Below, piece after piece: positions 17,804-25,724 of a stretch of 64,000 nt of DNA. The notes under the pieces were generated by a model, which saw nothing but the letters and a program-made list of their open reading frames with translations, was not told the DNA's origin and did not search any database. A program made the translations under genes and the position numbers. Source of the stretch: Fuscovulum sp. (GTDB lineage Bacteria > Pseudomonadota > Alphaproteobacteria > Rhodobacterales > Rhodobacteraceae); NCBI GenBank assembly GCA_035192965.1, contig CP136571.1, positions 3,118,501 to 3,182,500 of the forward strand. The letters run 5' to 3'. Each line of letters starts with the position of its first letter. Within the stretch, counting starts at the first letter, position 1.

Positions 17804-18616
17804 TCAGGCGTCGCCTGCGCGCTCCTCCGTCTTGTCTGCGGCGCCGACGCGCGCCACGATCAGCCTGACCTCGGCCGCCTCCAGCATGGCGGCGTCTCGG
17901 TCGGTGATGCCTTCATCGGTGATGACCGTGCTGATCCGCTTCAGCGGACACAGCAGCAGGCTGGACCGCGCGGCGAATTTCGTGCTGTCGGCCAGCACCA
18001 CAAGTTCATCTGCTTGTCCGATCAGTTTCTGTTCGGCCTGCACCAGCAGCGGGTCCCCCTCCATCAGCCCCAGCGGGCCAAGGCCCCGGCACCCCATGAA
18101 CATGCGGGTGGCATAGAAATGGCGGCTGCCATCCTCATCAAAGGGCGACAGGATGATGTTCTGTTCACGATAGATCGCACCTGCCGGCAGCAAGACCGTG
18201 TTCTTGGAATGGCGCAGCAAATGTTCGGCAATCGGAAAGCTGTTGGTGAACACCTGACACCGCTTCGCGCTCAGCGGGTGGACCATCTGGAAAGTCGTCG
18301 TCCCACCATTGACGATGATCGCATCGCCATCCGCGCACAGCTCCACCGCTGCGCGCGCAATCGCGCGCTTCTCGGCCAGACGGATCCCTTCGTTCACGCT
18401 GAAAGGGCGCGCGTTGATGCCCACATATTGCGGCGGCGCGATGGATTCCGCCCCGCCCCGGACCCGGCGCAAGCGCTTTTGCACATGCAGCGCGGCGATA
18501 TCGCGGCGGATCGTGGCCTCGGACGCACCGGTCAGCGTGACCAGATCAGCCACGGTCACCACGGGGCGCCCCTCGATGGCCGACAGAATGATCCGGTGCC
18601 TTTCGCTTTCGTGCAT
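17804..18616 (-). CDS. rhaR: DeoR/GlpR-family regulator of the rhamnose genes
   Basis: A 270-residue DeoR-type repressor: N-terminal helix-turn-helix (about 3-55; VADLVTLTGASEATIRRDIAALH, then RVRGGAES) and a C-terminal sugar-phosphate isomerase-like sensor domain with DGDAIIVNGGTTTFQMV and the VVLADSTKF strand. Members sense a phosphorylated sugar. ATG 18616 has a GGGAGGA ribosome binding site. It is the first gene of the rha transport operon and faces rhaD across about 180 bp carrying phased repeats (18661-18731). In rhizobia the rha regulator is also DeoR-type, unlike the AraC-type RhaR/RhaS of E. coli. Confidence 0.92.
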   Translation of the reverse strand: MHESERHRIILSAIEGRPVVTVADLVTLTGASEATIRRDIAALHVQKRLRRVRGGAESIAPPQYVGINARPFSVNEGIRLAEKRAIARAAVELCADGDAIIVNGGTTTFQMVHPLSAKRCQVFTNSFPIAEHLLRHSKNTVLLPAGAIYREQNIILSPFDEDGSRHFYATRMFMGCRGLGPLGLMEGDPLLVQAEQKLIGQADELVVLADSTKFAARSSLLLCPLKRISTVITDEGITDRDAAMLEAAEVRLIVARVGAADKTEERAGDA

Positions 18617-18658
18617 GTCGTCCTCCCCTTGGCAAACAGTTTCCACTGGAATCGCTCA

Positions 18659-18732
18659 CTGTCAATCATTTTCAATCACAGAAATTCATTCTGCGATGCA
18701 GCATGATTGATTTTGATCGTTTATGATTGACA
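18659..18732. promoter_or_regulatory. Divergent rha promoter region with phased repeat operator
   Basis: Two TCAATCA heptamers (18662-18668, 18672-18678) face two TGATTGA heptamers (18704-18710, 18724-18730), with a degenerate TGATCGT copy at 18714-18720. Neighbouring copies on each arm are 10 bp apart, one helical turn. TTGACA hexamers that could serve as -35 elements overlap the outermost copies on both strands (18664-18659 minus, 18727-18732 plus). This arrangement would let RhaR repress both operons. Confidence 0.65.
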
Positions 18733-18794
18733 TTCACCTATTCCTTGGCACATTTGCCACAAGGGTTACGGCCAGAGCGTCAGGGGGGAAGCAC

Positions 18795-20891
18795 ATGACC
18801 AGAACCGGTAACCGGCTGGAAAACCTGTGGGATACGGCCCGCGCCGAAGGGATGTCCGAGTCGGAAAAGCTGCTCTATCGGTCCAACCTGTTGGGGTCGG
18901 ACAAGCGGGTCACAAACTTCGGCGGCGGCAATACCAGCGCCAAGGTCATGGAACGCGATCCGCTGACCGGCCAGATGGTTCAGGTTCTATGGGTCAAGGG
19001 TTCCGGCGGCGATATCGGTTCCATGAAGATGGATGGGTTCTCCACCCTCTATATGGACAAGTTGCACGCGCTAAAGGGCCTGTATCGCGGCCTCGCGCAT
19101 GAGGATGAAATGGTGGGCTACCTGCCCCATTGCACCTTCAACCTGAACCCCCGCGCCGCCAGCATCGACACGCCGCTGCATGCCTTTGTCCCGCGCGCCC
19201 ATGTGGATCATGTCCATTCCGATGCGATCATCGCCATCGCGGCATCCGTGAACTCGCGCGACCTGACCGCACAGATTTTCGGCGACAGCATCGGCTGGCT
19301 GCCGTGGAAGCGCCCGGGCTTTGAGCTCGGCTTGTGGCTGGAGAAATTCGCAGTTGAAAACCCGCAGGCGCGCGGTTGCGTGCTGGAAAGCCACGGGTTG
19401 TTCACTTGGGCCGATGATGCGCGCGATTGCTATCTGACGACACTCGATGTCATCAACATCGCGGCCGACTGGCTGGCCGAGCGGACGGCAGGCACTCCCG
19501 CCTTTGGCGGCCCCGCCCGCCCCACCCTGCCCGCCGAGGAACGCCGCGCCATCGCTGCGCGGCTGATGCCCGCCATTCGCGGCCTGATCTCGAAAGACCG
19601 CCACAAGGTGGGCCATTTCGATGACAACCCCGCCGTGCTGGAATTCGTAGGCTCGCAGATGCTGGGCACCTTGGCCCCGATGGGTACTTCCTGTCCCGAT
19701 CATTTCCTGCGCACCAAAATCGCACCGCTGGTGGTGGATTTCGACCCGGCCAAGCCGGATATCGACGCAACACTGGCCTCGCTGGAACCCGCAATCGCCG
19801 CCTATCGCGCCGATTACGCCGCATATCATGACCGCTGCAAACACCCAGACAGCCCAGCCCTGCGCGACCCGAATGCCGTTGTCTATCTCGTGCCGGGCGT
19901 GGGCATGTTCACCTTCGCGCTGGACAAGGCCACCGCCCGCATCTCGGGCGAATTCTACGTGAACGCGATCAACGTGATGCGTGGCGCCAGCAGCGTGTCC
20001 ACTTATCAGGGCCTGCCGGAACAAGAGGCATTCGACATTGAATACTGGCTTTTGGAAGAGGCCAAGCTGCAACGCATGCCCAAACCCAAGGCACTGGCAG
20101 GCCGGGTGGCGCTGGTTACCGGCGGCGCGGGCGGGATCGGATCGGCCACTGCGGAACGTCTGCTTTCCGAAGGCGCCTGCGTCATGCTGGCCGATATCGA
20201 CGCGACCGCCCTCGCCGCCACTTCAGAGGCTCTCGCCAAACGCCATGGCCGCGATGTCGTGCGTCATGTCGTGATGGACGTGACGCGCGAAGATGCAGTC
20301 GCCCACGCCCATACCGAAATCGCGGTGGAATTTGGCGGGATGGATATCCTGGTATCCAATGCCGGCATCGCCTCCTCTGCCCCGGTGGAGGAAACCACGC
20401 TCGCCCTGTGGAATCGCAACATGGATATCCTGTCGACAGGATACTTCCTTGTCAGCCGCGACGCCTTCCGCCTGCTGCGCGCGCAGGGCATTGGCGGCGC
20501 GGTGATCTTCGTGGCCTCCAAGAACGGCCTTGCCGCCAGCCCCAACGCCAGCGCCTATTGCACCGCCAAGGCGGCGGAAATTCACTTGGCCCGTTGCCTT
20601 GCTCTGGAAGGGGCCGAGGCGGGCATCCGCGTGAATGTGGTCAACCCCGATGCCGTGCTGCGCGGATCAAAGATCTGGTCCGGCGAATGGCTGGATCAGC
20701 GCGCCTCCACCTACAAGACCGACAAGGAAGGGCTGGAAGAGATGTATCGCCAGCGCTCGCTTCTGAAACGCGCGGTCCTGCCCGAAGACATTGCCGAAGG
20801 CGTCTATTTCTTCGCCTCGGATCTTTCGGCAAAATCGACGGGCAATATCCTGAACGTCGACGCCGGCAACAAGGAAGCCTTCACACGCTGA
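18795..20891 (+). CDS. rhaD: Bifunctional rhamnulose-1-phosphate aldolase / short-chain dehydrogenase
   Basis: A 698-residue fusion enzyme. Residues about 1-410 are a class II aldolase domain that splits rhamnulose-1-phosphate into dihydroxyacetone phosphate and L-lactaldehyde; seen are the NFGGGNTSAK segment, the HVDHVHSDA zinc motif and VLESHGLFTW. Residues about 430-698 are an NAD(P)-dependent SDR domain with ALVTGGAGGIG (about 436), VSNAGIA and the catalytic YCTAK (about 586), expected to oxidise or reduce lactaldehyde. ATG 18795 has an AGGGGGG ribosome binding site; an earlier in-frame ATG lies inside the operator. It is the first gene of the rhaD-rhaA operon, divergent from the transport operon. 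Confidence 0.95.
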   Translation: MTRTGNRLENLWDTARAEGMSESEKLLYRSNLLGSDKRVTNFGGGNTSAKVMERDPLTGQMVQVLWVKGSGGDIGSMKMDGFSTLYMDKLHALKGLYRGLAHEDEMVGYLPHCTFNLNPRAASIDTPLHAFVPRAHVDHVHSDAIIAIAASVNSRDLTAQIFGDSIGWLPWKRPGFELGLWLEKFAVENPQARGCVLESHGLFTWADDARDCYLTTLDVINIAADWLAERTAGTPAFGGPARPTLPAEERRAIAARLMPAIRGLISKDRHKVGHFDDNPAVLEFVGSQMLGTLAPMGTSCPDHFLRTKIAPLVVDFDPAKPDIDATLASLEPAIAAYRADYAAYHDRCKHPDSPALRDPNAVVYLVPGVGMFTFALDKATARISGEFYVNAINVMRGASSVSTYQGLPEQEAFDIEYWLLEEAKLQRMPKPKALAGRVALVTGGAGGIGSATAERLLSEGACVMLADIDATALAATSEALAKRHGRDVVRHVVMDVTREDAVAHAHTEIAVEFGGMDILVSNAGIASSAPVEETTLALWNRNMDILSTGYFLVSRDAFRLLRAQGIGGAVIFVASKNGLAASPNASAYCTAKAAEIHLARCLALEGAEAGIRVNVVNPDAVLRGSKIWSGEWLDQRASTYKTDKEGLEEMYRQRSLLKRAVLPEDIAEGVYFFASDLSAKSTGNILNVDAGNKEAFTR

Positions 20892-20913
20892 CGCGCATCC
20901 GGGGGGATGACCA

Positions 20914-22158
20914 ATGACCAAGGCTTATGATCTGGCGAAAGATGCCTTTGCCGAATGGGGCGTGGATACCGAAACCGCCCTCGCTGCGCTGGCGCGGATT
21001 GCGATTTCCGTCCATTGCTGGCAGGGCGATGATGTGGGCGGGTTCGAGCGGAAATCCGGCACTTCGGGCGGCGGGATTCAGGCAACCGGCAATCATCCCG
21101 GCCGCGCCCGCACCCCCGATGAACTGCGCGCCGATCTCGATTTCGCCTTCGGCAACATCCCCGGCACGCACCGCCTGAACCTGCACGCCTGCTATCTGGA
21201 CAGCACAGAAACCCCTGACCGAGACCAGATTGAATATCACCACTTCACCCCATGGGTGGATTGGGCAAAGGATCGCGGTCTTGGCCTTGATTTCAACCCC
21301 ACCTTCTTTGGCCATGCCAAGGCCGATGACAACCTGACCCTGTCGCATCCCGATGCGGGCATCCGCGAGTTCTGGGTCGAACATGGCCGCCGCTCGCGCG
21401 ACATAGCCGCCCGCATCGGCGCGGAACTGGGCAGCCAATGCGTGAACAACATCTGGGTGCCCGACGGCTACAAGGACATCCCCATCGACCGTATGGCCGC
21501 GCGGCAGCGGCTTTGGGCATCACTCGACGCGATGTTGGCCCCGCCACATGATCCGGCCACGCTGCTTGATGCCGTGGAATCCAAGCTGTTTGGCATCGGG
21601 GTAGAGGCCTGCACCGTTGGCAGCCATGAGTTTTATCTGGGCTATGCCGCCCGCAGGGGCATCGCGCTCTGCCTCGACATGGGACATTTCCACCCCACCG
21701 AAAGCGTGGCCGACAAGCTGTCGTCGGTCGCGCTGTCGATCGCTGACATTTTGCTGCACGTCTCGCGCCCGATGCGCTGGGACAGCGACCATGTGGTCCT
21801 TTTGAACGACGATCTGCTGGCGATGGCGCAGGAACTGGTCTTTGCGAACCTGCTGGACCGCACGCGCATCGGGCTGGATTTCTTTGACGCCACGATCAGC
21901 CGCACGGCGGCCTGGGTGATCGGCACACGCAACATGCAAAAGGCGCTGTTGCGTGCACTGTTGCTGCCGCAGGCGCACCTGAAATCTGTGGAAGAACGGC
22001 TGGATTTCACCGCCCGCCTGCTCTGGACCGAAGAAGTGAAGGATCTTCCCTTCGCCGCCGTCTGGGCAGAATTCTGCACAAGGCAGGATGTTCCCACCGG
22101 CGCGGCCCTGATCAACGCGCTGCACAGCTATCAGCACAGCGTCGAGTCCCGGGGGTAA
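20914..22158 (+). CDS. rhaA: L-rhamnose isomerase, enterobacterial RhaA type
   Basis: A 414-residue isomerase converting L-rhamnose to L-rhamnulose, metal dependent, with a TIM barrel. The sequence follows the E. coli RhaA pattern (about 419 residues): HCWQGDDVGGFE, GGIQATGNHPGRAR, LNLHACYLDS, LGLDFNPTFFGH, NIWVPDGYKDI, DAVESKLFGIG, DMGHFHPTE, VSRPMRWDSDHVV, IGLDFFDA and AAWVIGTRN. Rhizobial rha loci, which share this operon's transporter order, usually carry the different RhaI-type isomerase, so the locus looks mosaic. A GGGGGG ribosome binding site precedes ATG 20914, 22 bases after rhaD. Confidence 0.95.
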   Translation: MTKAYDLAKDAFAEWGVDTETALAALARIAISVHCWQGDDVGGFERKSGTSGGGIQATGNHPGRARTPDELRADLDFAFGNIPGTHRLNLHACYLDSTETPDRDQIEYHHFTPWVDWAKDRGLGLDFNPTFFGHAKADDNLTLSHPDAGIREFWVEHGRRSRDIAARIGAELGSQCVNNIWVPDGYKDIPIDRMAARQRLWASLDAMLAPPHDPATLLDAVESKLFGIGVEACTVGSHEFYLGYAARRGIALCLDMGHFHPTESVADKLSSVALSIADILLHVSRPMRWDSDHVVLLNDDLLAMAQELVFANLLDRTRIGLDFFDATISRTAAWVIGTRNMQKALLRALLLPQAHLKSVEERLDFTARLLWTEEVKDLPFAAVWAEFCTRQDVPTGAALINALHSYQHSVESRG

Positions 22159-22162
22159 GGCG

Positions 22163-23113
22163 TCACCGGCCCCAGACCACCGCGTTCTCGTGCCGCTTGA
22201 TAAGGTGCTTCAACTCCTCGAACGCGGTGCCGATGTGACTCGCCAGCCGATCCGCCGCTTGCGACCGGTTGGCGGACGCCCGCCGCAGAATGCCAAGGCT
22301 GCGGTTGGGCTGCGGAATATCCAGCGGCAGAACGGTGATGCGGTTCTCCTTACGCTGCGCAAACACCACCGAAAACGGCAGCACGGCCAGCGCATTGGTT
22401 TCAGCCATGTAGTTGATCACGCTCATCAGACTGCCACCGGAATAGCGGATGTTGATGTCGGATATCCCGTTGGACAGCAGGATCGAATGCAGGTCCGACA
22501 TCAGCGGCGATCCCGGCAGCGGCGCGACCCAAGGAAAATCGCTGAGGTCGGAAATTTGCAGCCGCCGCTTGCGCAGCAACGGGTGGCCCGGCCTGCAAGA
22601 CACGATATTCCGGCCTGGCAGAATCTCGATGAACTCAAACCCTGGCGCGGCCTCCAGCGCGCCCATCGGCACGATGCCCAGATCGATCAGGTCATTTTCT
22701 AGCGCCGAAGATAGATCCGGCAGATTGCCATAGCTTTGCTGAACGGTGACATCGGGCTCCAGATTCTGGAAATCCGCCACCATCCGGCTGATCATCGCAT
22801 CCATGAAGAAGGGCACGCCCCCAACCCGCACAAGGCCCTTGGTCCCGGTCAGGAAGCCCGTCACTGTGTCTGACGCCCGGCGCGACGCCGTCAGGATCGC
22901 CCGCCCATGCGCCGCTAGCTGCGCGCCAAGCGGCGTGGCCTGCAATGGCCGCTTTCCCTTGACGAACAATGGCGCGCCAATACGCGCCTCCAGCATCGCC
23001 AGCGACCGGCTGACCGCGGGCTGAGTCAGACCCAGCCCCTGCGCGCCCGCGCTGATGCTGCCCGCATCCAGCACAGCGGCTAGCTGCATGAGATGTGCTT
23101 CGCTTAACTTCAT
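22163..23113 (-). CDS. LysR-family regulator, divergent from aromatic-degradation genes
   Basis: A 316-residue LysR-type regulator: N-terminal helix-turn-helix (about 5-60; SISAGAQGLGLTQPAVSRSLAMLEARIG) and a periplasmic-binding-like effector domain (GLVRVGGVPFFMDAMIS onward). It converges on rhaA with a 4-base gap and diverges from the dioxygenase operon beginning at 23205, which it most likely controls. Its start codon lies inside the perfect palindrome at 23111-23122, so it probably autoregulates. Effectors of such regulators are usually pathway intermediates such as muconates, maleylacetate or the phenolic substrate; none can be assigned. Confidence 0.9.
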   Translation of the reverse strand: MKLSEAHLMQLAAVLDAGSISAGAQGLGLTQPAVSRSLAMLEARIGAPLFVKGKRPLQATPLGAQLAAHGRAILTASRRASDTVTGFLTGTKGLVRVGGVPFFMDAMISRMVADFQNLEPDVTVQQSYGNLPDLSSALENDLIDLGIVPMGALEAAPGFEFIEILPGRNIVSCRPGHPLLRKRRLQISDLSDFPWVAPLPGSPLMSDLHSILLSNGISDINIRYSGGSLMSVINYMAETNALAVLPFSVVFAQRKENRITVLPLDIPQPNRSLGILRRASANRSQAADRLASHIGTAFEELKHLIKRHENAVVWGR

Positions 23114-23122
23114 AACGTTATG
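23111..23122. promoter_or_regulatory. Candidate LysR operator
   Basis: A perfect 12-bp palindrome, CATAACGTTATG, overlaps the start codon of the LysR gene and lies about 85 bp before the dioxygenase start. AT-rich dyads of this kind are typical binding sites of LysR regulators in divergent promoters. Confidence 0.45.
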
Positions 23123-23204
23123 GTATAGTGAGCGGCGCAGAAATCATCCACTTTCGTGAAAATCGGTCCACCTTTGTGTCACGGGAAGGGAGGCCCGGTC
23201 GAGG

Positions 23205-24113
23205 ATGGATGGAGGATCGCCGGAAAAGCATGCGCATAAGGTCCTGGAAGACCTTGCTTTGCGCGTGGGGCCTGACGCCCGGTCCCGGCTGGCCTCGGCC
23301 TTCCTTGCCATCGTTGGGCGCGTGCATGATCTGGTCGCAGAACTGCAACCCTCAACCGAAGAGTTGAAGGTCGTTATCGACTTCCTGACAGAGGTTGGCC
23401 ACACCGCCGATGCCCGCCGTCAGGAATGGGTGCTGTTGGCCGATGTGATCGGCGTATCGACGCGGGTAGAAGATATCAATTGCCCCCGCCCCGAAGGCGC
23501 CACGCCGAACACGCTTCCCGGACCTTTCTACCGGACCGATGTCCCAGACCTGCCCCTTGGCGCAACCCTTTCCCGCGACGGGATTGGCGAACCGCTGCAC
23601 GTCCACCTGCGACTGACCGGCCTAGATGGCCGCCCTATCCCGCAGGCGCAGGTTGAAGTGTGGCATGCAAACGCCCTTGGGCGTTATGAAAATCAGGATC
23701 CGGACCTGCAACCCGAATTCAACCTGCGCGGTCGGTTTACTGCGGACAGCGCAGGTCATGTCACCTTTGAAACGATCAAGCCGCGTGGCTATGCCCTACC
23801 CGAAGATGGCCCGGTGGGCCGCCTTCTAATGGCGCTTGGCCTGCGGCTGGAACGCCCGGCGCATCTGCATTTCCGGGTTACGGCTCCGGGATTTCAAACC
23901 CTGACCACCCATATCTTCGACCGTCACGATCCAGCCATCGACCGCGACGCGCTGTTTGGCGTCCGGCCCGAACTTCTGGCCGATTTTCGCGCCAGCCCTT
24001 CGGATGCGGGCGGTGCACGGCATGATCTCGACCTTTGCTTCGTCCTTGTCCCTGCAGGCACGGACGCGGCCCAACGCTCTGAAAACTCGCGTCTATCAAG
24101 AAAGGAACATTGA
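23205..24113 (+). CDS. Intradiol ring-cleavage dioxygenase (hydroxyquinol/catechol 1,2-dioxygenase type)
   Basis: A 302-residue iron(III) dioxygenase. It has the N-terminal helical dimerisation domain (about 10-95; VIDFLTEVGHTADARRQEW) and the catalytic beta domain with all four ligands: Tyr161 (GRYEN), Tyr196 (PRGYALPEDGP), His220 and His222 (RPAHLHF). It cleaves a catechol-type ring between the hydroxyls; with maleylacetate reductase downstream, hydroxyquinol (to maleylacetate) is the likeliest substrate. A GGGAGG ribosome binding site precedes ATG 23205. It is the first gene of the plus-strand aromatic operon and a paralogue of the enzyme at 33864. A last-base distinction between catechol and hydroxyquinol preference is not possible by eye. 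Confidence 0.9.
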   Translation: MDGGSPEKHAHKVLEDLALRVGPDARSRLASAFLAIVGRVHDLVAELQPSTEELKVVIDFLTEVGHTADARRQEWVLLADVIGVSTRVEDINCPRPEGATPNTLPGPFYRTDVPDLPLGATLSRDGIGEPLHVHLRLTGLDGRPIPQAQVEVWHANALGRYENQDPDLQPEFNLRGRFTADSAGHVTFETIKPRGYALPEDGPVGRLLMALGLRLERPAHLHFRVTAPGFQTLTTHIFDRHDPAIDRDALFGVRPELLADFRASPSDAGGARHDLDLCFVLVPAGTDAAQRSENSRLSRKEH

Positions 24114-24114
24114 A

Positions 24115-25077
24115 ATGGTTCAGGCCCTTGTCAGCGGCTACCATCACCTGACCCTGTCGACCGACGGCGCCCAGGAAGATTATGATTTCTACACGAAAAC
24201 GCTTGGCCTGTTTTCCGTCAAGCGCACGGTGCTGTTCGATGGCACCATCCCTGTCTATCACCTCTATTACGGATCGCGGCACGGCGATGCCTCTACCATC
24301 ATCACCACCTTCCCGTTCCGCAAGCCAGGCATCTATGGCCGTCGCGGCACAAACCAGACGCGCACGATCATGCAGTCGATCCCGGTCGGCGCAGCGGATT
24401 ACTGGGTGGACCGGCTGAATGCAGCCGGCATCCCCGCCACCAAAGGCAGCCGCTTCGGCCTGACCCGCGTGCTTTTCGCCCACCCATGCGGCATCCCGCA
24501 TGAGCTGGTGGAAAACCCCGGTGACACCCGGACGCCCATCGTGAATGAGGCCGCCGGAACCACGGCACAGACCGCCATCAAGGGCATCTACGGCGCAGGT
24601 ATCGCCGTGTTCGACATCGATTCCATGAACGAATTCGTCGAAGGCGGTGTCGGCCTGAAGCGTGAAGCCAGCAGCGATGAGGGCCGGATGTATTCCGTCC
24701 CCGATAATCTTGGCCCGCATTCCGTGGTGGAAATCATGGAGGATCGCACTTCCCGCCAGGGAACATGGATGCTGGCAGGCGGCACCGTGCACCACATGGC
24801 CCTGAACACGGGAACCGAGGAAAACCAGATCGCACTCAAGGCCCGGCTTGAGGGCATGGGGTTTACCGATGTCTCCGAACAAAAGGACCGCAACTACTTC
24901 AAATCGATGTATGTCCGCAGCCCCGGCGGCGCGCTGTTCGAAATCGCATGGACCGTCCCCGAAGGCTGGGCCAAGGACGAGGCCCCCGATGCCATCGGTC
25001 AATCGCTGGTCTTCCCGCCGTGGTTCGAAGACCGCCGCGCCGAACTGATGCAGGGTCTGGAAGAGGCGGCATTCTAG
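24115..25077 (+). CDS. PcpA/LinE-like hydroquinone ring-cleaving dioxygenase (VOC family)
   Basis: A 320-residue two-module vicinal-oxygen-chelate protein. Residues His11, His227 and Glu276 stand at the iron(II) ligand positions known from pentachlorophenol-pathway PcpA, and the second-sphere residues His10, Thr13, His226, Arg259 and Tyr266 are also present at the same numbers (family numbering from memory). PcpA-type enzymes cleave para-hydroquinones next to one hydroxyl. ATG 24115 directly follows the intradiol dioxygenase stop with an AAAGGA ribosome binding site. Related MhqO/MhqE proteins act with a small hydrolase, and such a gene comes next here. The natural substrate may be a substituted hydroquinone; chlorinated substrates are not implied by sequence. 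Confidence 0.88.
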   Translation: MVQALVSGYHHLTLSTDGAQEDYDFYTKTLGLFSVKRTVLFDGTIPVYHLYYGSRHGDASTIITTFPFRKPGIYGRRGTNQTRTIMQSIPVGAADYWVDRLNAAGIPATKGSRFGLTRVLFAHPCGIPHELVENPGDTRTPIVNEAAGTTAQTAIKGIYGAGIAVFDIDSMNEFVEGGVGLKREASSDEGRMYSVPDNLGPHSVVEIMEDRTSRQGTWMLAGGTVHHMALNTGTEENQIALKARLEGMGFTDVSEQKDRNYFKSMYVRSPGGALFEIAWTVPEGWAKDEAPDAIGQSLVFPPWFEDRRAELMQGLEEAAF

Positions 25078-25079
25078 GC

Positions 25080-25724
25080 ATGACGGGCAGGCTGCATCTT
25101 GGGGCAGATCTGGCAAGGGCAAAGGCGGTTTGCGTCTTTGTCCATGGCCGTGGCCAAAGCCCTGAGGAGATGGCGGATCACGTGATCCGCCATCTGCCGC
25201 AGGATATGGCCTATGTCTTGCCCCGTGCGGAGGGTGGGGCGTGGTATGCCGCACGGGCCGTGGATCCCCTTACGGATGACACCGCCTCAGAGCTGGAGGC
25301 ATCGCTGGCGCAGCTGCGTTCGGTCATCACGTCGGCGCGTGCGGCGTCATCCGCGCCGCTGGTGCTGGCCGGGTTCTCGCAAGGGGCCTGCCTATCGCTG
25401 GAACTGGCCTGCAGCGGCCTTGCCTCGCCCGATACTGTGGTCGCCTTTACCGGCTGCCGCGTCGGCACTCCGGCGGACAACCGCCCGCGTGCGCTGCCGC
25501 GCGGTCTGCCGGTCTACTTGACGGGTGGCGACGCCGATCCGTGGATACCTGTCACCGCGTTTGCCGAAGCCGTGGCCGACCTTGGCTCGCAGGGCGCAGC
25601 GCTGCGCGCCGATCTTTTCCCAGGGCGCGGGCATGAAGTCAGCGCCGCAGAACGCGCCATGCTCGCTGCCATCCTGACTGACCTCGCATCGGGCCATCTG
25701 CCCGGATTGGCGGCCCCCAGATGA
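25080..25724 (+). CDS. Alpha/beta hydrolase (phospholipase/carboxylesterase type)
   Basis: A 214-residue serine hydrolase of the compact carboxylesterase/YpfH/MhqD type. Seen: the oxyanion segment VCVFVHGRGQSPEEM (about 16-30), nucleophile GFSQGA (about 100-105), acid in TGGDADPWI and the final GRGHEVS histidine. ATG 25080 lies three bases after the stop of the ring-cleaving dioxygenase; the upstream in-frame extension overlaps that gene. The gene pair dioxygenase-hydrolase parallels MhqO-MhqD of quinone-detoxification operons. It may hydrolyse an acylated or lactonised ring-cleavage product. Four-base overlap with maleylacetate reductase. Confidence 0.87.
   Translation: MTGRLHLGADLARAKAVCVFVHGRGQSPEEMADHVIRHLPQDMAYVLPRAEGGAWYAARAVDPLTDDTASELEASLAQLRSVITSARAASSAPLVLAGFSQGACLSLELACSGLASPDTVVAFTGCRVGTPADNRPRALPRGLPVYLTGGDADPWIPVTAFAEAVADLGSQGAALRADLFPGRGHEVSAAERAMLAAILTDLASGHLPGLAAPR

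Noticed and set aside
23878..25254. 458-codon open frame antisense to the dioxygenase genes
   Set aside because: The sense genes have complete metal ligand sets. The antisense frame is a by-product of codon bias.
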